Below are positions 16,320 through 27,695 of a stretch of 64,000 bases of DNA, one piece after another. The stretch is from assembly GCA_932521025.1 (NCBI GenBank), contig OW051473.1:7688001-7752000 (forward strand). The letters run 5' to 3'. The notes beneath the pieces are model-generated. The model was not told the DNA's origin and searched no databases. It saw nothing but the letters and a program-made list of their open reading frames with translations. The number at the start of each line of letters is the position of its first letter. The stretch's first letter is position 1. The position numbers and the translations under genes are program-made. The DNA comes from Oscheius onirici (lineage: Eukaryota > Nematoda > Chromadorea > Rhabditida > Rhabditidae).

Positions 16320-17350
16320 ACTCGGAGCAAATTTTGAATCTCTTCTTGGACAAAAATAACATCTTTTGGAATCCAAAGAACAGTTGAAGGTGCTAAGCTA
16401 AATTCCGCCAGCTTCAACAACTCTTTGACGCTTATGATCATCCTCTTTTTACAGAGTCTGTGCTTCTTTGGATAATCTTCATAAGAAGATTTCATATAAA
16501 GTTTCTGCCGGCTATGTGTTCAATGGTTTGATATGCTGTCAGGGATATAAGATACACAACACTTGTTGAACTAGCTGTCCTGTTTTGACACATCTTTGAT
16601 GAATATGTTCATCCATTTTGTTTCAAAGAAGTCTAATCGCAATAAGCCAAATTGCTATAACTATAGTACACTTTTCCATCCACTATATTGCGAATACAAG
16701 TATTTCAGTAACAGTATTTCATAAACGTATTTATAACCTTTTTGAACAAAGTAACAAAAGAGCATGTCTTGTAAGATCCAAAGAACAAGCTTCTTTGCTG
16801 GAATTCCCCACCTTTTAACACACCGTTCACGCCTATGCTTATCTTCTTTTGACAGATACAGTGACGGCTGCAAATTCTTGGATAATCTCAAACAGGAGAT
16901 TAAACAGAAATGTTGGGACATGCTTGAGCAAAATGGTTTTGTCCATCCCGAATGAACTGAGAAATGACGGACTTGACTTGAAATGAGATGATGGAACTAC
17001 GTTTACACATTTTTACAACTGAATCCATTCATTTTCAGCATCCAGGTTCACGTTTGCGTCATGTGTGTTCGTAAATGAGACTGTTAGACAACTCTAGCTA
17101 ACTTTGTAGAACAACAGCTAGACACGATCGATCAAAAAATACAGTATCCTGTGAGATACAAAGAACAGTACAAGCTGCTGCTTAGCAGGGATTCTCGCCT
17201 TTTAACACACCTTTGACGCTTATGGTCATCTTCATTTAAAAGTGACTGTAACGTTCCGACCTCCTTGTGAAAAGCAGATTTCAAATAAATTCCGTCCTTG
17301 CGCAAAATAGTTTAATCCAGTGGAAATGAACAGTAGACAGACAACACTCG
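16320..17350. repeat. Three-copy diverged tandem repeat, period about 380-405 bp
   Basis: Copies are anchored on ATCCAAAGAAC or ATACAAAGAAC at 16371, 16776 and 17156. Each is followed at the same spacing by versions of CCTTTTAACACACC, TTTGACGCTTATGGTCATC, GGATAATCT...GATTTCA and CAAAATGGTTT. Identity is partial, so this is an old triplication. No conserved open frame runs through all three copies. It lies between the SoxD 3' end and the Skeletor-like 3' end. Confidence 0.7.
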
Positions 17351-17544
17351 TTGAAATGGAATTGACTCAGAGGGTAGAAAAAAAGTTTTCGTTTGAAGCA
17401 GTGGAAGCTTTTGAGCCTGGTTGGGATATACTCTTATACTTACATATATATATGACACAATTGTCAATTCGAAAATGCTAAGTGAAAAGACTTGAAGAGA
17501 TGTTAATAAAAATGAGGGAAAAGTCGAGATCAGAGATTCACCGT

Positions 17545-20500
17545 TCAGAGCAAAAAGAGGGAAAAGGCGATGGCCAAGATGGTACTGACAATACCTGAAG
17601 ACGACATCTCGTTCTGCATCGCTTGCGTCTCCAGCCATTGCTCATAAACGTAGGGTTGCTCTTTCACGTCGACTACAGATTTGGGGAACTCGTCCACGAT
17701 GTGAATCTTCCAGCCAGTGTTGTACATTCCGTAGCTCTAAAAAATTTGGCGTACATTGTAAGTAGCAGCTATCTGTGTGTTTAGACAATACTAATGGCGT
17801 GTTTTTGCTTAAAGCGTTGTACAAAAAAATTTATTCTACGTTGCAGACAGTTGCACTTTCAGTGAAGATACGGTAATTCTGCATGATTGACATCCAATTG
17901 AAATGTTTACACAAACAGAAGTCTTTAACATGAAAGGGAAGTGATTGACAAGCGCACGCTACAAAAACGCAGCATAAACATTGCGTAGAAATGTCTATAG
18001 GGAAATCTTTTTGAAGAAAAGTGTTTAGCGCACATTCAAGACTGTACCTGATAGTAGAGTGTATCCGGAGTATTGCTGTCTGGAGTGAAGGTAAACGAAT
18101 TTGATGGTTTGTCAGTCTCGCATTTCAACCTAAGAGTCTTCTTGAAATCAGCAAAAGTGTTGAAAGTGTCGGGGTCAACATTGTCTGAAAATTAATTAGT
18201 TTATCCTGAACGAAAGTATAGTTTGTTACCGTCATTTGACCATAGGCAGAGACGGCCAACATGCTCGGAAGGATCGGTGGTGAACCAGTTGTGGACCTTT
18301 GTCCTCTCCTCCTTGGACAGCTTTCCGAAGCCGCCGAAAGGATCCTCACTAATGTAAAGAGGGTTGAAAAAGTCAGAAGTGGACTTGTCCATACCTCCCT
18401 CAACACTGAAACAAATTTTAAGTTTAACAATATTTTCGAAGGTCTTACATGAAAGTGTAAACGATTCCTCTCTTCAGATAGATGTCAGTAAGCAGTCCGT
18501 TCACATACCAGACGTACTTTCCAGGACGGTTTTTGGTCATAAACTGGTAGCCTTTCTGTCCTCCAGGAGCTCCGAGCTGGAAAGTGAAGTTCCTACGAGC
18601 TTCATTCCCAAGAAGACCCGGTACTTTCCATCCAGAAACGCTGGATTCAACCTGATCAAACTAGGAGGAAGTATTATGCTGCTCATATCAATTCTTACAT
18701 GTTTCTGTAGGGGAACATAAGGAGGAAGTCTGTGAGAAATGTCTGAAACATTGATGTGAGCAAAGTCGACACGGAACTTGTAGCAGTAGATGGCCAACCA
18801 GTCAATGTGATAGATGTCATAGTCTTCAGGAAGTTCGATGATGACGTCCTGTCCACCTCGGTAGCGTTCATTCATAGCAGTCACACTAAAAACGGGGTTT
18901 TAATGTAAAGAAGTTTGACTAACGATTCAGCAGTATCACGTCCTCTTATAGGTACCTTGATTCCAGCATCGTGAGCGACGTTGGGTCCACGTCCGACAAA
19001 GAAGTAGCTGTCTAAAGTGCAAATCTCGTCAAAATATCAACAAATTTTTTACCAGGAGCCTTGTCAGCATCGAAAGCAAAGGCATAAACCTTGATGTTCT
19101 TCCTGTCCATGGCCAGAATAGGGCCAGACTCGATGTTGTACCTCATGGCCTTCAACTGTCCACTGAGGAACTGAGGCTTCGGAGGATCGAGGTGGTCAGG
19201 AATCGGGATTGAGGCAAAGTTCGTCTCGTATTTGGTACAGTATAGGGAGAAGCTTTTGAAGCTAGTAACCTTGTGATGAGCAGGAAGCAAGAGAACGACT
19301 CTCTCTACATTATCATAAGCTCCAAGAGGCGTGATTCTGAAAAGGTTGCTCTTTGAAAACTTTGGATTTGCATACCCGTATTCGTAGGTGGGTACTTTGA
19401 GCCCTTCAGCTGTAGGAGTGTCTTTCGTGTCGAGCCAGAAGTAGAGGTCTGGAATTGTGATATGTATACCCGATCTCCAGTTCCTCTTACTAGTACCAAT
19501 AAGGACAAACGGTTGTCTACTAGGGTGGGCAAGAGGTGCCGCAAGAGCCCTTGTCATGTACCACTTTCTATTGTGTGCTCTCTTGTCAGGGTTACAACGG
19601 TAGTCTCTTAATTGGTCATCGGCAGGATGTGAGAAGGGTTTCCGTCAATCAGAACGCGCCAACCTTCACCTCCTCTACAAGTGCTCCTAATCACCACTTG
19701 AAGTTCATAAGGATTCCGGCAAAGCGCAATTCAGAAAACAAATCTGCGCCGCTTCGACTTCTACTTGGGTAGTGTCAAACCGTGTTACTTTCAAGAGAGA
19801 CTCATTGTTTTTTGGACTTGAAACGTTAAGCTTAAGAGAAAACTAGTCCATAAATTATATGGAAGATTGTTACCATGTGGACCTTCAAAGCCTGAAGTTT
19901 CTACAAATATATCAGAGTTATTAGAACTGTTACTTGAAATCGAAAAACTGTACTACTCACGTCTTATAGCTTACTTTGAATAGCGGCTTTTTGTTCAACT
20001 ACCCACTTTCAGCCATTGTTAGCTGGTTAGCTACACTTCTGTTTATATACTGTCACCTAAGTGGATGTTAGAACAAAAAGGCGTCAAGTATCATCCTTTG
20101 TTTCGACAGGAGCCTACAACACCTGCTGTCGGCTGCAAACATGACCTCGTGCCAAAGAAGAGCCGCCAAACTGTCCTCACGATCACATTTACAGCTGCCC
20201 CATGCTGGATCCCCAAACAATATGGGCCAAGTGTTGTTACTAGCGAGAGTCATACAATCCCCCTAACAATACAACAAGCCGTAAAAGTGCCTACCTGGAG
20301 CATTGCCGTTGTAGGTAAAGTTCATGATCTGGAGAGCCGTCTCATTGATCACGTAGACTTTTCCCTTGATTTCGCCATCGGATAGGTTCGGAAGTTCTCC
20401 CAAATAAACTCCATAGTTCGTGTCGTAATAGCCCACTTCTTGACATCTTACCCCTGTAAATCTGTCCTTAAACACGGTCTTTTGAAAACTTTTCTTGGCC

Positions 20501-20612
20501 GATTCGTCACATTTGTTCAAATGTGCGACTGGGTCAAGGATAATAGTTTTTGTACATGCTAGAACGAACCTGCTAGAATGACGATGAAGAGAGCAGCTGT
20601 TCCTAAGAACAT
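17545..20612 (-). CDS. Skeletor-like protein with two DM13 domains, no DOMON
   Basis: Ten exons (20612-20570, 20453-20295, 19448-19376, 19336-19053, 19011-18924, 18885-18699, 18651-18449, 18405-18230, 18184-18048, 17736-17545) give about 513 residues. A signal peptide (MFLGTAALFIVILAG) is followed by DM13 no. 1 (YGVYLGEL...LYFWL...LLLPAHHKV...FSLYC) and DM13 no. 2 (SGQLKAMRY...YFFVGRGP...DVIIELPE...IDWLAIYC). Both keep the DM13 cysteine. The C-terminal part matches the end of Skeletor proteins (VWYVNGLLTDIYLKRG, YTF.VEGG, LYYQSYGMYNTGWKIHIVDE) and ends in a hydrophobic tail suggesting a GPI anchor or membrane segment. The DOMON domain that normally lies between these parts is absent. A TTTCAG lies 7 nt before the ATG. 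Intron 2 is 846 nt. DM13 domains are thought to be redox-active at the cell surface. Confidence 0.85.
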
Positions 20613-23600
20613 GGTTGATCTGAAAGTCAAGAACTTGAAGAAAAATGAAGAAAGATTGAGGAAGAAGCCGACAAGATGTCCTAATTGGTAATTGATTCGT
20701 GCGCAGGATCATAGCGGGCCAAAAACATCCGTGAGGAACAAAAGTTTTCAAGACTTGAATATGGATCACGCTGTGTGAGAGAAAGAAAGAAACGAGTGAC
20801 CAGTTGTAATTGTTGTCACTGGACGCTATATGGTTGTTACTTAGAGCATGCTGGGTATCTGAAGGTCAGCAGCAGATTAGGCGTCGCCGCCTTCAACTGT
20901 ACTGACATCAAGTGTGGGCGGTCTTGGCAGCAAGAGTAAATGTAAGGATTTGGCCAAAAGAAGGTTTTAGGTGTGTGGGAGCGTAAAAGGAAGGGTATAG
21001 AGTGATCTTATAGCCGGATTTAATAAGAGGGTATACGATGAGCGAGTGGAGATGGTATCGTCTGAAGGAGAGAGGGACACGGCCCTTGACCGAAAGCCAT
21101 GGCGCAATGTTGTGGTGGCTACTAGCACAGATGGACTCACACTTGAGACTCACTTCATTAGAATAATTAGGCACGCTTAATCGCCTTAACCATGAATGAT
21201 GCACATATGCTTGTCATTAGCTCATATATCAAAACTGTTGGCACATTGGGACAAGCGCGCGACAGTCGTCATGTGGTAATGGATTAGTAGAGAAGGTTAA
21301 ATGCTGTTAGTTTTCACGAATTCGCAAGTAAAGATTGAAAATAGAAGAGCAACAGGTAGGGTGTTCACAATTCTTGAATTTTTTACAAGTGTTAAAAAGA
21401 GTGTTATCTCAGGCAATTTCAAACGTTTAGTTTAGATACTCAGCTACGTCAAACTCCATGATTCAGATCTGTTACGCTGAAAATTGGTGAATAGCAAAGC
21501 TTGAAAACTAAAAAAAAGGTGAATAGCAAAGCTTGAAAACGGCCATAAAAACAAGTGGTAAATGAGAAATCCTTGAAAGATATGGCTGCTAAGCTGCTCA
21601 CTCAATCAAAAAAGCATTTTTCACCATTCATGCCGATAAAACAGCACAGTTGGTAAAGGGCGAACGAGGCTTACCGCCAAGGACCCCCATTTTGACAGCT
21701 TCAGCCACCTGAGCTAACAACCTTGGATGGCGTAACTGACCGTAATGCCATATTGTGATGGCCGGATCAAGTTACCCTCATTTTTCGGTGAGATTGACCC
21801 CCGCTTAATTGGCTATTTATTTACGTATAGTAAAGAACGAAGAATAGAAGGATAATGATAAACTAGAGGTGGTGTGTTTAAGGAGTCAGAAGGGGTAATT
21901 GGCAAAAATCGGCATGGCAGACGGTCACAGTGGCGAAGGATTGAAAGAGCGCCTGGAATAGTCTGTAATTCTGGCAATTATTAGGAACAGGTGAGCGGTC
22001 ATTAGGATGACAAAGGCAGGAACACTGTTCTTCTGGGGTCAGACGTTATGCCTATCGTATTGCAAAAAAAAACTAAAGCTCAACTATAGCCTCTGTTAGG
22101 AAGCATCTGAGGAACCAGTTGGCGATTGAAAGCTGTTGACAGAATTTGGGCAGAGGATGAGGAGACTTCCGACCGGAGGAGGTAATAGAGGAAGCAACAT
22201 AATGGCAATCCGAGCATGTTTGACGGGTTGGAGGCCGACCGACCCACAAACAAACGAGCACACGAGCCAAAGAGGAGAGACATCTATCCAAATACAGAAG
22301 AGGTCAAGCTACGCAAGATGGAGGGGAAGGACAGCTCCAACTTCAGAGATAGCGGCATGGCTTGTTAAGACGCGCAATAATTATCGTGCTCACGAGTCAC
22401 AATAGGCTGGGACGATTGCATCGCGATGATAAGATGGAAATCTTTGTGCCTCAAGGGAGTGAATCCAATTGGACTGTCTCTCTCTATCTGCCCTGGAATT
22501 TACGAGAAATTTCTTCTGTTGGGAAGAAACACGCAGCAATTACGAGCGCGAAACTGGTCTCGGTTTTGACGGAAGCTTACGGTTTCTATTCGCACGAAGA
22601 CATAATAATACGGGACAGTTGGTAGTGGACACCCACTAGGTGAAGCGTTGGATGAGTTGAGAAAAACTTTTGTCCGGCTGCCGGCGGTCAATTAGAGAAG
22701 AGCGGTGGGAAGTGACCGTCGCGGACCGCCTCTCACTCTGACCCATGGGTTATTTTAAGCCGATGAGTAAGCCCGAAATCCATTGTGATATGAGAGAAAA
22801 AACTAGCATCAGGTGGAGGCATCCTAAAAGGGTGCCAAGCGGGTAGTCGGCATGGGTCTTGACAGTCGGATAATCCGAGATTTGTGAGTACCATCTGCTT
22901 GGCAAGGCAGAGACATTGGCTAACACACAAGGCAATATGAGAGAATACGCCTCCGGCACCTACCTACACTTTCATTAGCAGGGATAACCGCTACCTAATT
23001 GTACACCTCCCGCAGATTCCAGCAAGGATTATTGTGTTGTTACTGAGCTTCGCAGATTAATGAGCTGAGAATATTGATGTTGAATGTACCCGTGTGTGTG
23101 AAAAAAGATGATGCTTCAGATTCACAAACGAAAGACTTTCATGCAGTAGCGGAAACAGCTCTACAGTTATTAGCGTGTTGTTGGAAAGACTCTAAAACAA
23201 GTGGGAACTTTAATTCATCTTAAGCAAAAGGTAAACCCAAAGCACAATGCGCATATATGGGAAGCCGCTAAAGATTGACTTCTGGGGAATACTGATGAAT
23301 ACATCATATATGCAGCACGGTTGCTGTGCCGGACAACTTAATCAGCTGGGAACATTGTACACAACACAAAGTTACCAAGAAGATCAGCCAAAGGTAAAGA
23401 CCATGTAATGTGTTTTGAAATAAGCAGTATTTGAAAGACATGGACAGAAGCTGAGTCGTGGAAAGCGTCAACCGGGTGCGATAACATCACTCCCACCGCT
23501 CACTTACACAGACCCTGTCTCCCCGGTTTAAATGAAAGTACCGCGAATGAATTGTGACTAGCACCGACCGCTATTACCTAGATCTATAACGGAACCATTT

Positions 23601-24998
23601 CATGCGAGACTGAGCATAGAAAGTCGGACCGACACAAATAGGAGGAAGTTACAAGACATTGAGAAGCAGCTGGCTAGGAACCATGCTGATACGATTTCAA
23701 GAGGCTCAAGAGAGACATATGGTCCATGTCTATTCGGAGACATTTATCAAGAAGATCCCTTGACGCGGGTTCAAGGATTAGCATTTTTAATTAGGCAGTG
23801 AGATGCAAATGTAGGAAAAGACTTACGATTTCAGCCGACTGGATACTCTAGAGGGGTGGAGGATGACCCTCCCTACAGAGAGAGAGACAATAACGGTTAA
23901 ATGGGCTGCGCGCCTTCAACACACAACGACTAAGGTGTGCGGCTTGTAATACTAAACCTGGCCACGGCTGTTCACGCACTGGAAATTTAAACAGGCGAAC
24001 TCGCCCGAGGGGGCGAGGCGTGTGAAAATAAACGAATACCTAATGAATCAGCCCTGAAAAAACAAGTTAACAATTATCGTGATGAAATCGTCCCTTTGTA
24101 CGCTGCGCCCCAGATTGTCAGATGAGTCACGAAATTAAAGCGTAGACCCGCAATGGGGGTTAAGAATAGCGTAGACAGTATAGGGGAGATGGAACCTGTA
24201 AAGAGGAACGAGAGGAGTTGCACAAACATCTGGACAATGTGACGCTCTTATGGCTGCTTGTAGCTTGAAACCCAGGCAAAAACATAACAGGACCAGACGA
24301 GAAAATGGGCGTATTAGCCACAGTCGAATTACCATCGTAAACCCGTAAATAGATCATCAACAGTGGAAATCTTGAAACTGATCCGGGGTCATTGAAGGCA
24401 TAAATGTAGAGAGATTTTGAAAGAGTCAGAAGATGACCGATGAAGGGGCTAATGGGAGAGTATGCGGAAGAGGGCTCGCGCGTCGAGGGTGCGCGTGGAG
24501 TGCCTCGTGTGAACACGCGGCCACTGACCGTCACTGATAGCCACTGCGATGATCAAAAACGGGTACATGACTCTCGGCTCAATGAGAGATGAAAGCGGAT
24601 TCGAACCGGGCAAAAAAGTTTGCCAGATCTTCCAAAGTAGAGTATTTTGCTTGTATGGAACAAAACTCAGTGGAGCTTGCTGAGCTAGCAGAGGATCAGG
24701 ACCAAAAGTCTGTGTACTAATGCAACGAGGCGCGTGTGAACGTTTGGTTTTCTGCACGCGGCGTACCTAGGCGGACAATGTTTAGCTGACCACAAGTCAA
24801 AATTTTTTGAAGCTGTAGCGTTTGTTTATTCTGACAAATAGTCAATAGTAAAAGTTTGTAACACATTTCAGTCCCTTTGCACTTTCAATAAACATCTCCA
24901 TTGTCTCGCTTTCTACTTTTTGCCCCGTTCGAGAGCGATCTGTGTCCACAAGAGTATCCATTTTTATTCACAGATGATATTCACAGAGTACTCAGATT
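20613..24998. other. 4.4 kb without a convincing gene
   Basis: Only short open frames occur. A 23-bp direct repeat (GGTGAATAGCAAAGCTTG...) sits at 21486-21508 and 21518-21540. At 24625-24460 a minus-strand open frame begins MYPFLIIAVAIS, which looks like a signal peptide, but I found no supported downstream exon. Confidence 0.5.
21486..21540. repeat. 23-bp direct repeat, period 32
   Basis: GGTGAATAGCAAAGCTTG plus five further identical bases occurs twice, separated by a short A-rich spacer. It is probably a local slippage duplication. Confidence 0.85.
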
Positions 24999-26902
24999 CT
25001 AGTACCCCAATTGTGGAGCAATTTTGGCAATCCTTTGAAAGTAACCTTTGTAGATGGACTGTTTAAAGTCATTTATAGCTGACATGATTTGAGGAGTAGT
25101 TCCAATTAGATTGGGATCGTAGTTCCAAGTGGTATTTCTGTAAATTAGTACGATAAAATATACAAATTTTCTTACCCTGGCGCACATTTGTCAAACTGGA
25201 AAGCACCAACTAATGGATCGTACCAATCAGACGCTCTGTCGTGCGTTGTTCTGAAAGAGAATGGGACAAATTTCAGGAAAAAGTCACTTCAATGGAAGAT
25301 CACTACTCGAATACTTTCTCAATTGATTCGACTTCCATCCGTGAATGATGAAATCGTGGTTGGGATCCCAGATTGAATTTGTTAGCCAGTTATCTCTCGC
25401 CCAGCCGGTAAACTACAAAGGATAAAAATCTATTGAGTTTTCTTACTTTTCTCATAATTTTAATCTTGCCAAATTTTTCATAGTTTCCCAGCACTAGTCG
25501 AATGCAGGCTTCGTATGTGAAGACATCATCCCAACCCCTCGATTTGGCATAAATGTCCATACAGGGTTGGAACTCTTCTTTTCTTGTGTCAAAAACTTCT
25601 TCTGCCACAAAGGCCTAAACAAATAGAAGTGAACAGACAATTTTTGAACATACGTGGATAGCTCCGTTATCTGTACAGGTTGGTAACCTATTTATTAGCA
25701 CTGAGGCCATAACTCTGCGCGGTTATAGCCTTGAGCAAATGTTTTTGGACAAGGTAATAAATGCAATGATATATACCTTAGAATATCATAAAATTTCGAG
25801 CAATGCTATTCCTAAAATCCCAAGTTTGAAAGCGCTTCAATTGAATGAATGCACACATCTGTCATTTTTAGCAAAATTCGCAGTGTTCAAGAACTCATAT
25901 CTCCGTGACTATTGCCCGCATCTTCCAATGACGTTAAATCTTGTCCATAAAATGAGAACAAAAGGTCATAACTGCGCGGATTTACGGCCACTGTGCTAAT
26001 GTATGTTACCAACCTGTACCGTGGAAAGCTTTCGGCAACTTGAACTCGTAGTCGGCAAAGCCTGAAAATTTTTAAAATTTCATTTTCAAAGTTTTTTCTT
26101 TCACACAACTGTTCCAATGGCAAGCATGAATGAATTTTATAACCATGTCAAATTTCCCGTAACTACGCTGCCTCAATCTGAAAGAGACCAACCTTTAATA
26201 AACTTTTTGGCATGTTCAGTGTTCTTCAGTAAGTAGCTACCAGCCATAATTTCCTGATTATAAAATCGGTCATAGAGAATCACATCGTGATTCGGATCAA
26301 TGAACTCTTCAATTTTTCTAAAGAAAAGTTGTGAAAGACGAACTATCCCACCTTTTAGGATTGACCACACCCATGTCTGCGTCAAGGAACAGCAAATAGT
26401 CTACATTGTCCAAGTAGAATGAAACGACACAGTGTCGTCTGAAGAATTTCTGCAAAAACTTAAGTGAAGAAAAACAGAGTTTACATCTTTGTGTGGACAT
26501 TGAGTTTTGAACAGGGAGTCATTCACAATTTGGAACTTGTAGTTGTGAATTTTCGCATAACAATTCAAGGAATCTGAAATCTAGTTACCTAGAGATTTTG
26601 CTGTTTGAAACTCACCTAATCCTCTCCTATAAATTTCCATGTTAGTTTTGCCTTCTAGAACGACAATAATAAGAATATTTAGAGTTCCAGTCGGAACTTT
26701 TGGTATAATTGGCTCAACATACTGTTGAAAGGCTTCTGGCCTCACTACTTGCACTGGTATAACTCTAGGCTGAAATATTGGAATATAAAAGAAAAATACT
26801 ACTTACTTCTTCTACTGGTTTAAATGTAGTAAGCATACAAAACAGTACAATTGCCACAGATCCACATATTGCGAAGAAGAACTTCCTGTGCTCGAGAAAC
26901 AT
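24999..26902 (-). CDS. DUF273 (nematode) glycosyltransferase-like type II membrane protein
   Basis: Eleven exons (26902-26807, 26769-26616, 26573-26485, 26449-26352, 26317-26193, 26061-26014, 25670-25654, 25614-25447, 25412-25315, 25250-25176, 25137-24999) give 368 residues. A short N-terminal cytoplasmic part (MFLEHRK) and one signal anchor (FFFAICGSVAIVLFCML) imply type II topology. The lumenal part has ILIIVVLEG, then LDNVDYLLFLDADMGVVNP with a DAD motif of the DxD metal/nucleotide-sugar type, followed by NHDVILYDRFYN, FHGTDNGAIH, GWARDNWL and NHDFIIHGWK, which are typical of DUF273 and the related nematode GT-like families. It is likely a Golgi glycosyltransferase; the substrate is unknown. 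Exon 7 is a 17-nt microexon, and the intron before it is a foldback element. A TCTTCAG tract ends 7 nt before the ATG. Confidence 0.88.
25674..26018 (-). mobile_element. MITE-like foldback element forming an entire intron
   Basis: The element 26016-25676 (341 bp) has perfect 12-bp ends CAGGTTGGTAAC / GTTACCAACCTG, inside imperfect inverted repeats of about 100 bp (shared ATTAGCAC, CGCG(C/G)(A/G)GTTAT, TGGACAAG). A TA dinucleotide lies on each side (26018-26017 and 25675-25674), as for Tc1/mariner-type MITEs. The donor CAG|GTTGGT lies in the left repeat. The acceptor TACAG| is made of the second TA plus the exon bases CAG. Removing the intron (26013-25671) yields CACGGTACAGATAAC, identical to the inferred uninterrupted coding sequence. 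Confidence 0.85.
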
Positions 26903-27695
26903 TTTTCTTCTGAAGATTGGCGACATTTAGGGAAAAAAGAAGATAAGGTTGGCATAAAAGGGAAATGACTCAAGCCATCGGAAGGTTGGTTGAAGCGCAA
27001 ATTTAAAAAGTGAGTCATCGATCCGACTGAATGAGGGATGCGTCATAGAACTTGACAGAAGTAAAGTGCAGAACAGACAAAATTGAACGACACCTGTGCG
27101 AACACTTGCTGGATTTCGTGTTATCTCTCGTCCGTTTACACAAGCGAACAAGGGTATATCACCATTAAGCAAATATTTATTTAATTCTTTATTAGTAGAG
27201 GTAAAAGTAGTAAGGAAAGATTCTGAAAGGCCAATTCACACACGTTTTTGGAGATTGCAGCACTGGAATGACACGAAGGAGAAGGAACTACGGAGAGTAC
27301 TTGCAGGTGGCCGTCTGTAAGAAGATAAGAATATTTGAACAGGCAATATCATACATTTTGAACTTTTAATTCATTAGCTGTTGATTTTTTAGAAAACAGT
27401 TGAACAAAACCCCTAAATGTTATTGGGAAAAAGAGAGTTGTGCGAGTTACCCTTAATTTCCCACAATTTCGAAAATAATTAGTCATCTATTAAAAAACTC
27501 TTTCAAGTCCTGACTGTCACAGATAAACGAGTCGTGTTATAAGATATTGAACAATTGCAACCATCAAGGTTTTATTGTCGTTTCTGTTTGGAAGTTGCTA
27601 ACTTTGCATTTCTCTCATTGTGAGTAGTCTATTCAGAAGAAGGGGGGTATGACTATGTATCATTTTAGAGCGTGCTGAGTTTGAATTGCGAAATT
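26903..27695. other. Intergenic, no gene seen
   Basis: Spacer between the DUF273 start and the end of the DM13 gene on the same strand. It should hold the 3' UTR of the latter and the upstream region of the former. Confidence 0.5.

Noticed and set aside
23432-23443. TGAAAGACATGG identical to the first 12 bases of miR-71
   Set aside because: The remaining bases differ from the mature form, and the flanks give only a 6-bp stem. A chance match is likely.
24597-24612. tRNA-like B box (GGTTCGAATCC on the minus strand)
   Set aside because: The bases around the loop do not form a T-stem, and no acceptor or anticodon arms are visible.
24460-24625. Signal-peptide-like start (MYPFLIIAVAIS) on the minus strand
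   Set aside because: The frame stops after about 40 codons, and no supported downstream exon was found.
25739-25999. 86-codon plus-strand frame
   Set aside because: It lies wholly inside the foldback intron element and shows no transposase similarity.
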